Below, in pieces: positions 12,542-14,027 of a stretch of 14,027 nucleotides of DNA. The stretch is from Solirubrobacteraceae bacterium (GTDB lineage Bacteria > Actinomycetota > Thermoleophilia > Solirubrobacterales > Solirubrobacteraceae), in NCBI GenBank assembly GCA_030043235.1, contig JASHYF010000093.1, positions 1-14,027 on the forward strand, in the 5' to 3' direction. A program made the position numbers and the translations under genes. Under the pieces are notes generated by a model. That model ran no database searches. It was not told the DNA's origin and saw nothing but the letters and a program-made list of their open reading frames with translations. Positions within the stretch are counted from its first letter, which is position 1. Every line of letters begins with the position of its first letter.

Positions 12542-14027
12542 ATGAGCAAGCCATGCGAGCCGGCCGGCACCGTGCCGAGGCGGCGATCGTGGTCGATCCT
12601 GCTCGCCTGGGGCATGGCGATCGCGGCGCTCGCGCTGCTCGGCACGGGCCTGCGATCGAGGCTTGCGCCGATGACCCTCGCGGTCCCCGGCTCGTCCTCC
12701 TCGCGGGCCGAAGCGATGCTCGCCGCCGAGTTCGGCAACACGGTCCCGGTCGCGATCCTGTTGCGCGGCCCACCCGGCGAAGTCGACCGCCAGGGCGGGA
12801 AGCTGGTGGCAGCGCTGCGAGAGATCAGAGCGGTCCAGGTGCTCTCGCCCTGGGATCGATCGATCACGGTGCGCTCGCTGCGGCCCAATCCCGGTGCCGC
12901 GTTCGTGCTCGTGAACTACATCCGACCCGCGAGTGAGGCGATGGCGGTGGTGCCGAGCACGGAAGCCGTGATCGCCCGCACGGTGCGCCGCCCGGTGCGC
13001 AGCTACCTGACCGGCGTCGCGGTGATCGGGCGGGCGCTTCAGAACGCCACGATGGCGGACACCGTGCAGGCCGAGACGATCGCTCTGCCGGTGCTGATCC
13101 TCGTGCTGCTGCTGGTGTTCCGCTCGCCGGTGGCCGCCGCGGTGCCGCTGGCGATGGGCGGCGCGACCGTGATGGCCGGCCACGGGCTGCTGTGGCTCGC
13201 GAGCTTCCTGACGCCGATCAATTCGCTGGGAGTCGCGATCGCCGCGATGATGAGCCTTGCGCTCGGGGTCGACTACGCGCTGCTGATGGTCTCCCGCGTG
13301 CGCCAGGAGCTCGCCGGCGGCTGGGAGCACGAAGCGGCGGTGGCGATCGCGGCCAGGGCCGCCGGGCGCACGATCGTCTTCGCCGGCGGCACGCTCGCGC
13401 TGACGATGCTCGCGGCCAGCGCGGTGGCCACGCCGGGCCTGCTCGGCCCGGTCGCCATCGGGGTGGTCATCTCCGGCCTGCTCAGCGTCGCCCTGGCGGT
13501 GAGCGCGATGCCGGCGCTGCTGCGCCTGCTCGGCCCGCGGCTGAACCGCTGGGAGATCCGGCTCCCGCGCTCTCGCGGCCGGCGATCGCACAGCCGCGGG
13601 CGGCGCGGCGGCGCGGGCGTGCTGGCCGAGCGGCTGATCGCCCACCCCGCGATCGTCGTTCCGCTGATCCTCGCCGGGATGCTGGCGCTGGCGGCCCCCG
13701 CCGGCGCGCTGCGGTTGGGCCCGCCCGACGCCTCGGAGCTGCCCGCCTCCAGCCCGGCGCGCCAGGCGGTGGCGATGGTGGAACGCACGATCGGGCCCGG
13801 CTGGTCGGCGCCCTTCGTGATCGTCGCCGGCGCCAAGCACGGTCCGATCACCACCTCCCAGCGCCTGCGGGCGCTGATGCGCTGGCAGGAACAGATCGCG
13901 CGCGCGCCGGGGGTGGCGGCGGTGCTCGGCCCCGCGTCGGTCGCCGGCGCGCAGGTCAAACTCGCCGAAGCCCACGCCGCGCTGGCCTCCGCGCCCGAGC
14001 GCCTGGAAGGCGCCCAGCGCGGGGTCA
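12542..14027 (+). CDS. MMPL/RND family transporter (partial, runs off right edge)
   Basis: 495 codons with no stop before the window ends. ATG 12542 follows a strong AGGAGG eight bases upstream. Layout: TM1 (SWSILLAWGMAIAALALLG, about 16-34), a periplasmic porter domain (about 45-180), then a block of membrane helices with ALPVLILVLLLVFRSPVAAA, SLGVAIAAMMSLALGVDYAL and RTIVFAGGTLALTMLAA. Asp244-Tyr245 in GVDYALLMVSR is the proton-relay Asp-Tyr pair of TM4 seen in MmpL3-type proteins. An Arg-rich cytosolic loop (SRGRRSHSRGRR) separates this half from a second one, which starts with TM7 and a second porter domain (GPPDASELPASSPARQ). MMPL proteins use the proton gradient to export lipids or drugs. 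The divergent MerR gene suggests inducible expression. Confidence 0.93.
   Translation, partial: MSKPCEPAGTVPRRRSWSILLAWGMAIAALALLGTGLRSRLAPMTLAVPGSSSSRAEAMLAAEFGNTVPVAILLRGPPGEVDRQGGKLVAALREIRAVQVLSPWDRSITVRSLRPNPGAAFVLVNYIRPASEAMAVVPSTEAVIARTVRRPVRSYLTGVAVIGRALQNATMADTVQAETIALPVLILVLLLVFRSPVAAAVPLAMGGATVMAGHGLLWLASFLTPINSLGVAIAAMMSLALGVDYALLMVSRVRQELAGGWEHEAAVAIAARAAGRTIVFAGGTLALTMLAASAVATPGLLGPVAIGVVISGLLSVALAVSAMPALLRLLGPRLNRWEIRLPRSRGRRSHSRGRRGGAGVLAERLIAHPAIVVPLILAGMLALAAPAGALRLGPPDASELPASSPARQAVAMVERTIGPGWSAPFVIVAGAKHGPITTSQRLRALMRWQEQIARAPGVAAVLGPASVAGAQVKLAEAHAALASAPERLEGAQRGV

Noticed and set aside
12467..13975. Long minus-strand frame opposite the MMPL gene
   Set aside because: It is Arg/His/Gly/Asp-rich low-complexity sequence antisense to a clear MMPL protein; its start falls near the end of the window and it runs through the operator region.

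Overview
High-GC DNA with dense, short-spaced genes, GTG starts and several 1-4 bp stop/start overlaps. Together with the gene families present (DrrAB-like ABC exporters, WS/DGAT acyltransferase, a phosphoribosyltransferase-hydrolase fusion, a MerR regulator paired with an MMPL transporter) this points to an actinobacterium. A deep-branching group such as Thermoleophilia is my guess; nothing in the window proves it. I see no tRNA, rRNA, insertion sequence, integrase or CRISPR array, so this looks like chromosomal DNA.

Layout. (1) 1-476, minus strand: hypC and a second HypC-like gene that runs off the left edge, the end of a [NiFe]-hydrogenase maturation cluster. A 32-bp tandem duplication lies at their junction. 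(2) 596-2406, minus strand: an ABC exporter (ATPase and permease, 1-base overlap). The ATPase ends in five 30-bp in-frame repeats. (3) 2407-2668: divergent regulatory region with a 14-bp palindrome and two competing hairpins. (4) 2669-3954, plus strand: nfeD and a slipin, a membrane-organising pair. (5) 4073-7627, plus strand: a four-gene chain with every stop and start overlapping: ABC ATPase, ABC permease, phosphate acyltransferase and a DUF6629-like membrane protein. (6) 7595-9022, minus strand: a phosphoribosyltransferase fused to an alpha/beta hydrolase, converging on the previous chain with a 33-bp coding overlap. (7) 9023-9391: a non-coding stretch with a long, nearly perfect hairpin. 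(8) 9392-11213, plus strand: a small uncharacterised protein and a WS/DGAT acyltransferase. (9) 11306-12425, minus strand: a small membrane protein and a MerR regulator. (10) 12542 to the right edge, plus strand: an MMPL/RND transporter divergent from the MerR gene across an AT-rich region with two overlapping palindromes.

How it fits together. The window is mostly envelope and export functions (two ABC-2 exporters, NfeD/slipin, MMPL) mixed with energy or storage metabolism (hydrogenase maturation, phosphate acyltransferase, wax ester/triacylglycerol synthase). In Mycobacterium tuberculosis, homologues of the PRT-hydrolase (Rv0571c) and of WS/DGAT (tgs1) both belong to the hypoxia-induced DosR regulon. 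Their nearness here suggests a low-oxygen or dormancy theme, but I saw no DosR-type box. The most distinctive items are the exporter/acyltransferase/DUF6629 chain, the hairpin at 9154-9231, the 30-bp repeat tail, the duplication at the hypC junction and the MerR/MMPL operator.
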